From Burhinus oedicnemus (Eukaryota > Chordata > Aves > Charadriiformes > Burhinidae): a DNA stretch of 64,000 bases. Shown one piece after another: positions 53,531 to 64,000 of this stretch (positions within the stretch are counted from its first letter, which is position 1; each line of letters begins with the position of its first letter). The notes beneath the pieces are model-generated. The model was not told the origin of the DNA, made no database searches, and saw only the letters and a program-made list of their open reading frames with translations. The stretch spans positions 1,479,011 to 1,543,010 of the forward strand of contig VFFE01007081.1 of the NCBI GenBank assembly GCA_008921705.1. The letters are read 5' to 3'. The translations under genes were made by a program, and so were the position numbers.

Positions 53531-54310
53531 GTCTTGAAAGTGGAAGTATTTCAGGGAAAAAGGATATTAGAGGAGTTCATCAAGTGAACAATCTTATTTA
53601 ATATTCTCCTTAATGACCTTGACTCGCGAATGAAATTTGCTGATAAAGCAGAGATGGGGTCAATCTCAATGTAGAGGAGGAGTTGAATAACAAGTAGGAT
53701 GAACTGGGTAATATTGAGAGCTGAAATGAATAAAAAGAGATGGATTTTAATAGTAGAAAAGACAAAGCTGTGCATCAGAAGCAAGTAATAATTTCTGCTA
53801 TATTCTGAGTTCTCATCAGTTAGAATAAAAAAGACTGAAATGCATTAGGCAGTCATTGGTTGTTTACAAAATAATGATGAGATTTGGCTGTGCAAAACAC
53901 ACAAAAGCAAGAGACATATAACCAGGTATTTCTAGCCCTTGTACTGAGTAGTGTCAACCATTTAAAATGTTGATGGGGTTCCTTCTGAAATACCATGGAC
54001 ATGCCTGTCTTCAAGAAGGATGAAAATGATGCTGAAACAACTGCAAATGAGGACTCCTAGGATGGCAGGTTATCAAGGACAGGACATGTTTGTTCAATAA
54101 CAAGTAGATGTTAGCCAGTTGTGTGTACCTCTTGCCTATAAAATTTCTGCAAATACTGAGACAACCACTGCACTAGCTATCCAGTGGGAACAGGAAAATT
54201 AACCACATTTAAGATGACACTTGATAGGGTTATAAACAGGATTATGTGACACAACTGCTTGTCTGGTATAGCAGGGGACTGGATTTGGTAGCGTGCAATT
54301 GCTTCAAGTA
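53531..54310 (+). mobile_element. Ancient, heavily decayed CR1 LINE (RT and 3' region)
   Basis: At 53594-53662 the plus strand translates to LFNILLNDLDSRMKFADKAE, matching the CR1 block '[10 protein letters not shown]...FADDTKL' with the second Asp of FADD changed to Lys. Upstream, GTATTTCAGGGA fits the nucleotide form of the PQG motif. Around 54205-54300 the words ACATTTAAGATGACACTTGATAGG, shortened here, and CAGGGGACTGGATTTGGTA match the old-CR1 3' region ('...F-K-LDK...GGGGACTGGACTAGATGACC'). Many stops and indels lie between. No tail octamers remain. Together with the piece at 31.9 kb it represents a much older CR1 layer than the other copies. Both ends are approximate. Confidence 0.75.
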
Positions 54311-57300
54311 TGCGTTTTCCGTCTGAAGAGAGCTCTTAAGTTTTCAAGCATTGAAAATAAAATTTAATAATCCACATCAGAGAGATGCATTATCACAACT
54401 ATTTAACCTCTACAGAAAAGACAGTGAAGGATAGAGCTGTGAATCTCTTTTGCCGGAAATATTTACCGTTTTTTTCCCCATAAGGGATTCTGGAGGGTTG
54501 TGTTTAAGTTTCTTTGTAACCGAAGGAGAGTTTTGCACAGTATTTATTCTTCCCAGCTGACTGGAAGAACCTTTTCTTCACAGACTGTGGGTCTCCCTGG
54601 TTTGAAAATAAAAATATTTGTGTCCTGGAGTTTTATGATTTTTCATCATCCTAAAAGGAAGCTTGCCCTTCTGTGTTAGTTTCTCCACGTCGTCAGTCCT
54701 GCTTGAACTTTGCCATAGTGTAGACTGCTTCTAGGAAATGCCTTTTTGTTTTCTTTGGGTTTTTTCTGTCTGCAACGTGTGTCTGGATTTTGACAGAAAA
54801 TGCATAAGCAACTTGTTGATAATGATAACATCTGTGTGTAGTGACAGAATCTTTCAGCTGAAGACACTTTTCAGCTTTTTCACATTTTTTCAGAAGGGTT
54901 CCTTTATTCTCAGCCCAGGTTTGGCTATCCAAAAAAACCCAAAAAATTACTAGTTTTAATTCAGATACCAAAGAAAATATTCCTATTGCTTTTTTTCTAA
55001 GAATTTCTAAGTATTTGCTCTCAAGGAACTCCAATTACTTTGACAGTGACCAGATATAATTCTGGTTATTTTCCAAGTTCTCGTTAAAGATCATTTCAAA
55101 GACCTCAGAAAACAGGCATCTAATTATTACAAGAGCCTACATCTGAACAAAAAAGGTCAGCGGTTTTACCAGATCCAATAGGATTCATGAGAATGAGAAT
55201 AACAGAGTTCCTAGACAGTTCACAGAAAGGGAATAATTCAGTTACTATCAGAGTTTTAACAGATACCAATTCAGCATCCACAAGCAGTTTTCTTTCAGAC
55301 TCCTAGACATTGATATATTAAGCTTCAGGACAAGAAATCCAGACAATAATCATCATTGTATTTCTCAGTCAACCTTAGAAAATATACAAATTTTTTGACT
55401 TAGGCATTTGTTAAAGAACTTGACCTTAATTGTGCTCCAAAAAGGACAAGATTTCAAAATTCAGCTGAGGAATACATTAATGTTCCTGTACTGTTAATTA
55501 TACCTGTATCCTAGTTTTCTGAAGTTTTGAGTTTCAGTGGAAGAAGCATTCTTTAATTTTCCTTCCAGTTCTGGATCTTTTTCCCAGCACGTTCTAATTT
55601 CCCAAATTCTTAAACTAAGTCTGCAAGATTAAGTATAGAGAATTCCAGCAGGAAAATATTGTACTTAATATCATTTCACTCTCATTATTCCCTGAACCTT
55701 TGATAATTTTACAGATGGGAGACTCTTTTTTTGTAAAGAAATTTCAGTACAAACGTTTCCTATTAGCAGTCATAGGGGGCCCTTAAAGTTAGTATGTATT
55801 GACAATTTATGCATCTGGAATCCTTATGGTGCATTTTTCCTTTGCATACTGTGGTTCTCAGGCCAAAAGCAGGGTTTCCTATCCTCTAAAAAGTTTGTTT
55901 GGAATTAACAAAACAGCTACCTCTCTGTCTCTGTTCTAGGATTTTCACAACTAAACTAGTTGACTGCAACTTTGGTTGACACAACCAAATTAATGTAACA
56001 GTTATCACTGATGAGAAAAATTATGGCTACTAAGTACTACTAACCGCTGTCCACCACTTTCAATCTAGAAACCTAAAACATTTCTGAGTGCATGTAATGC
56101 TTCGCAAAAGGTTACCCTTGCTCACTTAAAGAACAGGGCTGCTTCTTGGGCAAGGAAGAGCAGTGTTTCAATTTTATCAATTTGCTGCTTGGCTGCTGTA
56201 TTTTCAGTACATTTCTGCATTTAGCACTATAAAAAAGGGAAGAGAATAAGGAAAATACAAGTTGTTCAATAAATGGCACTATTACATCTTCATAATCCCT
56301 GTCTTCTTGCCTCTGCTCTCCCAAGCTTCTCCACAAGTTCTTCCTCTCCTCCAGCATTTGCTATCTTCCCAGCTGGGCAGGAGTCATCTGCTGCTGGGAC
56401 TGGTTTTGAGTTCTGGACATACTAGTTGCCTATCTGATTTCTGCTGCTTAAAATGAGCAAAATGTTCTTTCTACCTCTATTTTCAGAAAAAGGGAGATAC
56501 TTATATAAGTATTACTCCTCTACCCAGGTAATTATAAGAACTTAATTTCCTTTTAAAGCATGGTTAAAACATTTAAACAGAATACTAAGGCATTCAATCA
56601 TATTTAAAGAGGTTCAAAACAGAGGAAATTAAAAAAAAAAAAAAAAACAAAAAAAACCAAAACAAACCAGGGATCACATATGGCTCTACCAAAAGAAAAA
56701 AAATCCATCCTTTTCCTTCATTTCTATTTTTTCACTCCAAGATGTAAGGTTAGACCCACTGTAAAGGATCGTGGAGCACTATATGCACATTAGTGAAGAA
56801 AATACCCTTCCTTGTTCAGCGTACTTTTTAACAAGAGACTATCTAGACCAATTTGTTAAATAATTACTAAAAATACTCCAGATGTATAGCTAACTGGGGG
56901 GAAAAATCAAAGAGAATGAAATGGGTCCCATGGGAAGACCTATTTAGCGGAACATGAAACATAGATCATTTTGACTTCCTAGATTTCATGGGAGGGGGGT
57001 TGATAATTCGGTTAACCTGAACCTGAGATCTACAACACAAAACTCTAAGACGTGGAAGACTGCAGAAGCAATCTTTGGGGAAGTAGTTTAGGGAAAAAGA
57101 AAATAATGGCAGGATGGCCAGGGAGATTGTTCTCAAAAATATCTTCTCCTTTGTCAGTAGAAGGGAGATGGACTTAACGTCATTTAAAAATACAAGTACT
57201 ATCTGTCAGTCTCTTTTTGATAATGCTGTTTGTTAGGATTTCCACTGGGCTGCTCTAGATTAGCCGATAGGAAAGTTGCTGAAGTATGAGAAATGTGTAG

Positions 57301-57827
57301 CCCTCCTTCAGCATAGTCTTACTCTTCACTTTTGTCAAGAGTGTCTTCTCGAGGTGAGATCTGTTCCCAGCAAGTGGTGGTGGTTGAACACATGACGCGA
57401 AAATAATTTCTTGTCTTAGGAAGTATAAAATCTGATGGGTAAAAAGGACTCTGATATTTTTTTGTGCTGTAGTTCTTTTTGTATTAAGCATGTCTGGGGA
57501 ATTTTGAGACCCTTTTCTAACTTTAAAAACGTAAAGCCCCAATAGGTGTTACTGAGAGTGGTTCAGATTATTCGCTGCCATTTTAATCAATACCACTGTT
57601 CTCCTTTATTTTTCCATTGCTTTATTATCCCACTTACACACAATTTTTAATTCAAAATACTGTCTGTAGCTATTCCACGTTCAGGTAGATGCCTTGAACA
57701 ATTATCAGCTATGATTACCAGTTCCAGTGGAGAAAATATTGGGCAGGGTTTTTTTCTTTTTCTTCTTTCTCCTCCATGGTGCTCCAGAAGACACTGACAC
57801 ATGGTACTTCAGCCTTTGGACACAACA
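54311..57827. other. Unique non-coding sequence, no gene seen
   Basis: No recognisable repeat apart from an A-rich run at 56631-56666 (A17 followed by AAAC-type units). Frames reach 113 codons (54693-55034, minus) without domain or context. Confidence 0.55.
56631..56666. repeat. A17 run with AAAAC-like continuation
   Basis: Seventeen A are followed by C-interrupted A runs. No polyadenylation hexamer precedes it at a sensible distance, so I do not call it a retrocopy tail. Confidence 0.8.
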
Positions 57828-57841
57828 GTTGCCATGGGAAT
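57828..57841 (+). promoter_or_regulatory. RFX-like X-box site 1
   Basis: GTTGCCATGGGAAT matches the RFX-family X-box consensus GTTGCCATGGCAAC at 12 of 14 positions, with a perfect left half site. RFX factors bind such imperfect palindromes in promoters and distal enhancers. The motif match is seen; binding is inference. Confidence 0.4.
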
Positions 57842-57896
57842 CTGAATGTTTACCCCCAGGTCCTTTGCAAAAGTACACCTTCCTTGAGGCAAAGGT

Positions 57897-57910
57897 GTTT
57901 CTATGGTAAC
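57897..57910 (+). promoter_or_regulatory. RFX-like X-box site 2
   Basis: GTTTCTATGGTAAC matches the same X-box consensus at 11 of 14 positions, here with a good right half site (GGTAAC) and an intact ATGG centre. It lies 69 bases, start to start, from site 1, in the same orientation of the palindrome. No gene start is visible nearby, so a distal element is more likely than a promoter. Confidence 0.4.
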
Positions 57911-58449
57911 ATTTTACTGGAGGCCATAGAACTTCTATGGGATGTGCCATAAGGCTGCTTTTGCACATTATCTGTCTTAAATACATCAATATAGGTTTAG
58001 CTCTATTAAGGCAGGTAATAGTGAGAAGAAATGTCTCCCTTGGTGACGAGACTCTCTAGGAGTTATTGAACACAATTCATTAGAATTTTACTTTTTTCCA
58101 GGTTTTTATTCTGTGCTCTTTCATTATTTCTGATGGGGTGCTCTATTTTTCAGTGGTAGTCATTCTCTGAATAATATTGGCTGATTGTATTATATTCAAA
58201 GAAAATATTTTATCAGTATCACTTCTGGTCCTTCTTTAATAAGCCAAATAAGACTTCTGATTTTGGAGAAGATGTTATTGGTGTTTTTCAACTTCCTAAG
58301 ATGTCATTTTAGTGTAAGTAAGGAAGTCGCTATCTGTAGCAAATGTAGTGGACTGAGGGGGGTTAAGTATGGGGTTTTATTGTTTCTTTTGATTCACTAT
58401 AGATCATTGTCACCTCTGATAATGGCTTTCACCTGAAAAAATGAAATGA

Positions 58450-60200
58450 CACTTCCCAAATTAAAATGGGCCATGTTTTCTCACTGAGCGTCATCCATTG
58501 ATGTCAGCTTCCATTTACAGCAGAGCCTGAGCAGGCAGCAGTGTTCTTGCCTTGTAATAAATAATTTTGGGTTATCATCATTGTTTTATTACTGTGCTAT
58601 CAGCCTTTATATTTATTCCCATCCATCAGTGAAGGGACTCTTATTGCTGCCAGGTATGCAGGCCCATTTTGTTTCCCTGCCTGTTTCAAAATGCTGGTCC
58701 TGGCTTTGCATCAGCCATTGCTTTGCTTTCACTAATCGGACTAGCTACAAATAGGCATTATTATTATTATTAATGTCGATCATTCGCTGCTGGCAAGGAT
58801 GCAAAAGAAGACTTCAGCCAACACCACGCTACTTTTAACAGGAGTCTTAATCATATCATCTTCCTTGGCCAAGGAAAGGTGTAGAAGAGAAAATGAGATG
58901 AGCTAAAAGAATTTGGACAAATAAAGGCATTTTGTGAATGCATTTGTGACAAATTAGTGCAGACTGAAAATAGAGATTGATTTGTCTGGGTGAGATGAAT
59001 TGGTTCTCAGGAACGTATGGTTCAGACTCTTCAAGTTTAAGGTGAGGGAAGGTATGTTTAAAACCAATGTTGGCTTTTCTTCCAGCATTAACCCTAAACT
59101 GAAAATAGAGTCTGAAGTTAACACTGTTGAAGTTTCTTGTATATACAGTCTTCTTGGGTAAGAAGCAGCTGTTCTCACACAGAAGTTGGATAAAATGCAA
59201 ATTCTGAAAGTGAGAAACAGAGTCACACCCGATAGAATTAATACTGCCTGCCACCATACACATACTGCCCCCACGGAGCAGGGTGCCAGCATCCCTCATT
59301 CTCACTCGCCGAGAAGACTGCAGAGTCTTATTCACTGCTGGTGCACTTTAGATTCGCACCCACTTGAGATGAGACCCATCAGTCTGCTCAAACGAAATAC
59401 TCTGAGCTGTTTGCCAGCATATGATTGATGCTAATTTTTAGCTTTGCCATGTAAAAGCACAAAGAAGGGAGAGGAAATTATTTCCATCCACCCTGTTAGC
59501 ATTTGGAGTATTTCATTCAGACAGTGTTACTTTATTTTGGTTTATAGCATAGGTGCCATGCAATTAAAGGCTTTACATGTAAAAAATTTGTGCACACCTG
59601 ACTTTTTCTGGCGTTAAATCTTCTACTTGGAAAAATACACAATTCAATAAAATATGGAAGCCATATTTTCAGAAGGGTCTCAGTGAGGCATCTGAAAGTA
59701 TTTGAGTACTTTTTAACAAGCATTCATTGCCATGCATAAGTTAGGTGACTGTGCACACAATCATTTAATCCTTATGTGTACCATTTGGTGCTGAGTTTCA
59801 GACCAACTCAAAATTGGAACATTTGTTTACTTACCCGGATTGTTTAGAAAAGTGTTTTGCCAAGACTTTAAGCAAGCCAAATATTTATAGATGCTGTTTT
59901 CTAAGGATTCTTCCTAGAGGCAAATCTCCTGGACCCCAAGTGTTAAAGCATTAAGCCAGTTTACCTGAAAGGGAATGAGAAATGCTCTGTGATGTTACCT
60001 GTTCCCCCTCCTGCATTTCTTTGCTTAATTTCCATCTGTGTATCTTTACTTCTCTGAAATAAATAATTTCTGTGTTCAAAATAATCAGTTTAACCCTTTT
60101 TCAATTGAATTGTGCCCAGCCAAATGAAGTCATTTAATTCTAGTATCTTGGCCAAATCAAATTAATTAATGCTGGCCTCCACTCCTTCCTCAGGTCTTCT
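58450..60200. other. Candidate conserved non-coding block
   Basis: About 1.7 kb free of transposon sequence, with balanced composition and embedded AT-rich homeodomain-type words (for example AATTAATTAATGC near 60161 and AATAAATAATTTTGGG near 58556). This texture is typical of deeply conserved regulatory DNA, but conservation cannot be seen from one sequence. Two overlapping minus-strand frames of 159 and 112 codons (58856-59335 and 58954-59292) are open here; neither has a domain I know. A short (ATT)n run is at 58757-58772. Confidence 0.3.
58757..58772. repeat. Short (ATT)n trinucleotide run
   Basis: About five ATT units, visible directly, within the block described at 58.45-60.2 kb. Confidence 0.75.
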
Positions 60201-61190
60201 CTGCTGCTACACGAAACCGCACCCTGGATAAGTAGCAGGCCTTCAGGGCACCATTTATTTCTCTTTACTTAAGCCTGCTGCCCCCTCTTCTCAGCAGCTG
60301 AGAAAGTATTTGATACTGCCTTTCCATGCCCAGGAAGAAGGATGAGGCACAAAGGTTAGTATAAACCTTGTTCTCATCTTGTAGACTGTGAGAATATAGC
60401 TGCTTCCTCACTTCTTCCTTCTTCTTTTCCTTCAACTTTTATCTCGAGCAGCATTTGTATTGCCCTTTTTTCACAGCTTGATTCTCTTTTCTTACCCGTG
60501 CTTGTTGCTCTTGAAGTGCAGCCCGCTGATGCAAGACAGAGATCATGTGAAAGGATAGCAAGGAATTATGTGAAAGGATAGCAAGGCAATTTAGTTTTTT
60601 TCATGACTTGCAGGAAAAAGAAGTCTTGATGTTTTGTTTTGTGTGGTTTTCCATGGTGTTAGAAGACAATGATAAAGTTAAATAAGGGCTGTGGTATTAA
60701 ATCTACAATTTGGCATGGAAGGAATTCTCCCTTGAGATTGCACAGCGTCACCAGTGCTCCATCTGTGTCCTAGGAGCTGAGCAATTTTTCAGAAATGGAG
60801 GGAGAAGAGTGCCTGGTGATGACCTATATTCCTCTCCTTTTTTCCTTAGCCAGTAAGCAGGTTTTCTTTATCCCTTGAGGTACCAGAAGAGAGCTGTCAT
60901 TTTTGTCCTGTCATAGTGGGTGAACTGGCAGAGGGAGGCAATCCTGTGCCCAAGGAAAAGGGAGAATGTGGAGCCCCACAAGGGTTCTGGCCTGCCACCT
61001 GCACTGTGGGATCCTGACCATTCCTGCAGGATTTAATTTGGAGTAAGGGTCTAGTTTAAGGGAGAAAAGGAGATTCCTGTCTTTGCTCACTGTCTCCTCT
61101 AACTCCCTTGAAATTTTTTGTAATACTTCCATTCAATCCTTATTGAATTTTCATGTGAAAATTCAAACAATATCACCCTGGATATCACTG
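60201..61190. other. Unique non-coding sequence with a small tandem repeat
   Basis: Nothing gene-like. It contains the 19-base duplication at 60545-60586. Pyrimidine-rich words occur at 60.40-60.48 kb. Confidence 0.5.
60545..60586. repeat. 19-base direct duplication, period 23
   Basis: ATGTGAAAGGATAGCAAGG occurs at 60545-60563 and again, identical, at 60568-60586, separated by AATT. The identity suggests a recent duplication. Confidence 0.9.
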
Positions 61191-61411
61191 AGAGCCAGGG
61201 TAACTCAAGTAGTACAATTTTCCCAATGAGAACAATCAGCCGTTGGAATCATCTCCCCAGGGAAGTGGTGGATTACTCAACATTGGACACCTTTAAGATT
61301 CAGCTGGACAGGGTACTGGGCCATCTTGTCTAGACCGTGCTTTTGTCAAGAAATGCTGGACCAGATGATCCTTAAGGTCCCTTCAAACCTGGTGTTCTAT
61401 GATTCTATGAT
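61191..61411 (+). mobile_element. CR1 LINE, 5'-truncated 3' tail
   Basis: The plus strand reads the end of CR1: CGTTGGAATCATCTCCCCAG (family: W-R-LP-E), GAAGTGGTGGATTACTCAAC, then GATGATCCTTAAGGTCCCTT and the complete double tail TTCTATGATTCTATGA at 61394-61409. About 220 bases are left, without reverse transcriptase. The 'GGACCAGATGATCC' wording and the 'CTTGTCTAGACCGTGC' part distinguish it from the other copies, so it belongs to a further subfamily. The left edge is approximate. Confidence 0.93.
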
Positions 61412-63941
61412 GGTATTCCAATAATGAAATCTTTGTTATGGCATCAGTATTTGCTCCATAATTAAAGTAGAAGTTTCCATTATATGTTTGATTTTGGATC
61501 CTTCAGTGAAATTTGTCTAAGAATTTCCATCAGCTTCAAAATCGGTTAGATTTCCTACAGGACTAAGAATTTCCCTCTTCCTTCCTGCCTCCCCAAAAAA
61601 GAATAGGAGTTAGATAATATTTGCCTGAAGACAATATTCCTTAAGAAGAGGGAGATGTGTATTCATTTGTATGTAAACAAGAAAGAATAAAATGCAAATT
61701 GGGATTTCAGATAGGCTGATATGGGAAAACGAGCATTTTTCTTGTTAAGTGTTTAATTTTTATAGTGGTAATTTATAAAAATGTGTTGTAATGAAGATTT
61801 ATAATGCGGTAATTGATAAGAGTTAGTGTTATGATTTGATGGTAAATTTTTCCATCACTGCACTTTTATTGTGACCATCCTTTCTTTTGTTTCCAGGTCT
61901 CATTTATGTGAAATAAAAGAGTGATAACACATATATTGTTTATGTGTGTTCAACAATTAATTGCTAGTTGGAATGAATATGGATATACTCATATGTACCT
62001 AGTAGCTTGGCAAAAATAATCATAAGCCTTTCAATGTTTTCATGGTGGCATTCCTTTGACAAGTTAGGTAGGAAGTGGTCCCTAAAACTGCTGTTAATGC
62101 AATTACCTTGAAATTGCTCTAGACGGAGAGAGAATTAAATCCAGGACTCCTACTTCCTGGGCAAATTCTCTAGCCACTATGCTAAGACTTGATACAGCTG
62201 TAATCTTCCAAGTCCATAAACCAGGTAATTAAGCATAGCTGAAAGTTTGGAGCTTTTCACATTTCTTGCAGTGATGTTATTGGCCGGGGCAGGGAGGTAT
62301 CTGTCTCACCCCACCTAACCAGCAATTTCAGTGTCACTCATAATAAGATATATAGGGTTCAGTAGTACAGCACTCTGTTATGGTTTGGATAGCCTGTACA
62401 GCTATGTTAAATGAAACTGTAGCAGTAGATCATGTGAACTCACTTATGACTCAGGCAAGATTTTCAAAGAATTGTTGTGATGGTTTTTGCACTCTCTTAA
62501 CTAGTAGCCAAGGTAGGAAATACCGGTTTTGTTCTATAGGAGCAAAATAATTTAAAAACATATGAATGAACAGAATTTATTATTCTTCATTGTACCAGAA
62601 TATTCTATAATGAATTTTAGCAGGAGGATCTAATTAAAGTAAATAGTGGTAAATGGTGACAGTAATACATGGAAGCATGTTAAATAAATAAAGAGGTACC
62701 TTGTGAGACTTTATTGAATGTTTTTCATAGCCTGTTCAACCTGTAATATTGTGCAGAGCTGTATTTTCAATGTTGTGTAGTGACTTGTTATTGTAGGAGG
62801 TTTTGGGGGGTGTTTTGGTGGTGGTGTTTAACTATTTTTGGGGGTACAGTCACATTAAGTCTAAACCAAAGTTTTATTTGTCAGGTACTTTCTTCCCAGT
62901 AAAACAATAATATGGCCTGCCCTATTATTGAAGTGTAGCTGGCTGAGTTGTCTTAGTTGTCGTTTTCTTTTGGAAAATACAGATTCTAGGTTCTAATGCT
63001 TAGTACCATAATAGTGATCTCTTTATGTAAAGACATATGGGGTGGGTTCGCTGTAATCTACTAAGAAGCAATTCTTTTAGAATTGCAGTGCTTGGAAATG
63101 TTCTCTTGGTTTTCTAAGTGTGTTATGAACAGAGGCTGAATAAATTCGTAAGGAATCATATTACCAAACTTAAAATATTCAGATTGCAATTCAGTGTCTT
63201 CTGTCTTTATGTATTGGGCTCACTCCAGAATAGCACACCTGTAGGCAGAAGATGTCATGTGAATAACAACTTTATTTCAAAGGAGAGTTGAAAACTTCAG
63301 ACTGGTTCATAAAGGAGGAGCAGTCTTGTCATTTCACGCTCCAGTTCAATCTAGCCCTTATTAAAGGTTAGTGGGCACAGAGATGCAACTACCATTTTAT
63401 CGAGATCTTTTGATTAAAGGAATTCCAATAATGTAAAAAAAAATAAATATTTCCTGTCTTTTACAAGGTAATTTTAAGAAAATTCAGTCATAATTTCTTT
63501 CTGTGATTTTGGCTTTCAGTTATATAATACTGTGTTGCCAAAAAAAAAAAAATAATGGTGATTAGGATGGGAAAGGACTGTTGGGTTATCTTCTCTGTTA
63601 TATCAAACACATCAAGCACATCGGATAGGAGGAAACATCAAGTAGCAGGGATTCAGGGTTTTATTTATTTTTTCAGCACTATTAACTTTGATTTTGCATA
63701 AGTTCCATGTGCCTCAGGGGCCTACTAGCTTGGACAGAGGTTAGCCAGTAACTGCTAACCTTGTCTGCAATACTATTGATTCTGTCTTTCAGGAACAGTT
63801 AAAAAGACAACTTTCTAAATAAAAATTGTGTCAGTCCATTGCAAAGTGTTTACCAAAGCAAGAGTAAAAAATATCTGAAGTGTGCCCTTCTGTCTCCTCG
63901 TTAAACAGTGGAATTAATTTTAAATAAATGCAGATGCTTTA
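61412..63941. other. Unique non-coding sequence with one old SINE trace
   Basis: No gene. The tRNA-derived SINE head at 62118-62193 is listed separately. Short A runs occur at 63437-63446 and 63540-63552. Confidence 0.55.
62118..62193 (-). mobile_element. Old tRNA-derived SINE, head fragment
   Basis: On the minus strand the segment reads AGCATAGTGGCTAGAGAATT, an RNA polymerase III A-box-like word set in the tRNA-type 'TAGTGGTTAGAGCA' context. It then reads AGGAGTCCTGGATTTAATTC, which corresponds to the 'AGGAGTCCTGGGTTCTATTCC' stretch around the B box of old vertebrate tRNA-derived SINEs (MIR-like families). The body downstream cannot be followed with confidence. The promoter boxes have decayed and it is surely inactive. 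Confidence 0.45.
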
Positions 63942-64000
63942 AATCATAGAATCACAGAATGGTTTAAGTTGGAAGGGATTTTAAAGACATCTAGTTTCAA
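63942..64000 (-). mobile_element. CR1 LINE tail, cut by the window end
   Basis: The plus strand reads AATCATAGAATCACAGAATG, then GTTTAAGTTGGAAGGGATTT, the reverse complement of a CR1 3' end with both tail octamers. The element runs to the right, beyond the window, so its length and subfamily cannot be judged. Only about 59 bases are seen. Confidence 0.93.

Noticed and set aside
59182..59428. Overlapping plus-strand frame opposite the 159-codon minus frame
   Set aside because: Openness on both strands in the same place is more likely a property of local composition than evidence for coding.
1..64000. CRISPR arrays, operons, phage or plasmid genes, tRNA and rRNA genes
   Set aside because: No regularly spaced repeats, no ribosome-binding-site-led gene series and no complete tRNA box pairs; the CR1 content marks this as vertebrate nuclear DNA.

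Overview
The window looks like non-coding nuclear DNA from a bird. The evidence is the repeat content. At least eight pieces of CR1, the LINE family that dominates avian genomes, can be read directly, several of them ending in the diagnostic 3' tail with ATTCTATG-type octamers. CR1 covers very roughly a tenth of the window, no young mammalian-type SINE or L1 is visible, and the background is AT-rich with few microsatellites. Crocodilians and turtles also carry CR1, so a sauropsid outside birds is not strictly excluded.

No host protein-coding exon, tRNA, rRNA or known small RNA gene could be supported. The open reading frames are almost all short (60-100 codons), overlap on both strands and show no recognisable domain. 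The frames that do show recognisable protein sequence belong to decayed CR1 ORF2 reverse transcriptase. The window is therefore best read as a gene desert or part of a very long intron.

Layout: 1-15.05 kb is unique sequence with one long polypyrimidine tract (8.64-8.79 kb). A short CR1 tail lies at 15.06 kb, and a CR1 with its middle deleted at 21.85 kb. From 22 to 31.9 kb is unique sequence with a GC-richer patch at 22.3-23.1 kb. A very old CR1 lies at 31.9-32.5 kb (+). The largest CR1 (33.88-36.16 kb, -) carries most of an ORF2. A strongly pyrimidine-biased block follows (36.48-36.97 kb). A second large CR1 lies at 44.86-46.33 kb (-), and an ORF2 fragment in the opposite orientation at 47.48-47.97 kb (+). 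A diverged repeat pair is at 48.28 and 49.41 kb, a 22-base T run at 52.63 kb, another very old CR1 at 53.53-54.3 kb (+), a pair of RFX-like X-box sites at 57.83 and 57.90 kb, and a block with the look of conserved non-coding DNA at 58.45-60.2 kb. Last come a CR1 tail at 61.2 kb (+), a tRNA-derived SINE head at 62.1 kb (-), and a CR1 tail cut by the window edge at 63.94 kb (-).

I found no novel gene system. The most interesting leads are regulatory (the X-box pair and the 58-60 kb block) and repeat-historical (the 48.3/49.4 kb diverged repeat pair, the possible retrocopy tail at 52.63 kb, and how the CR1 copies were disabled).
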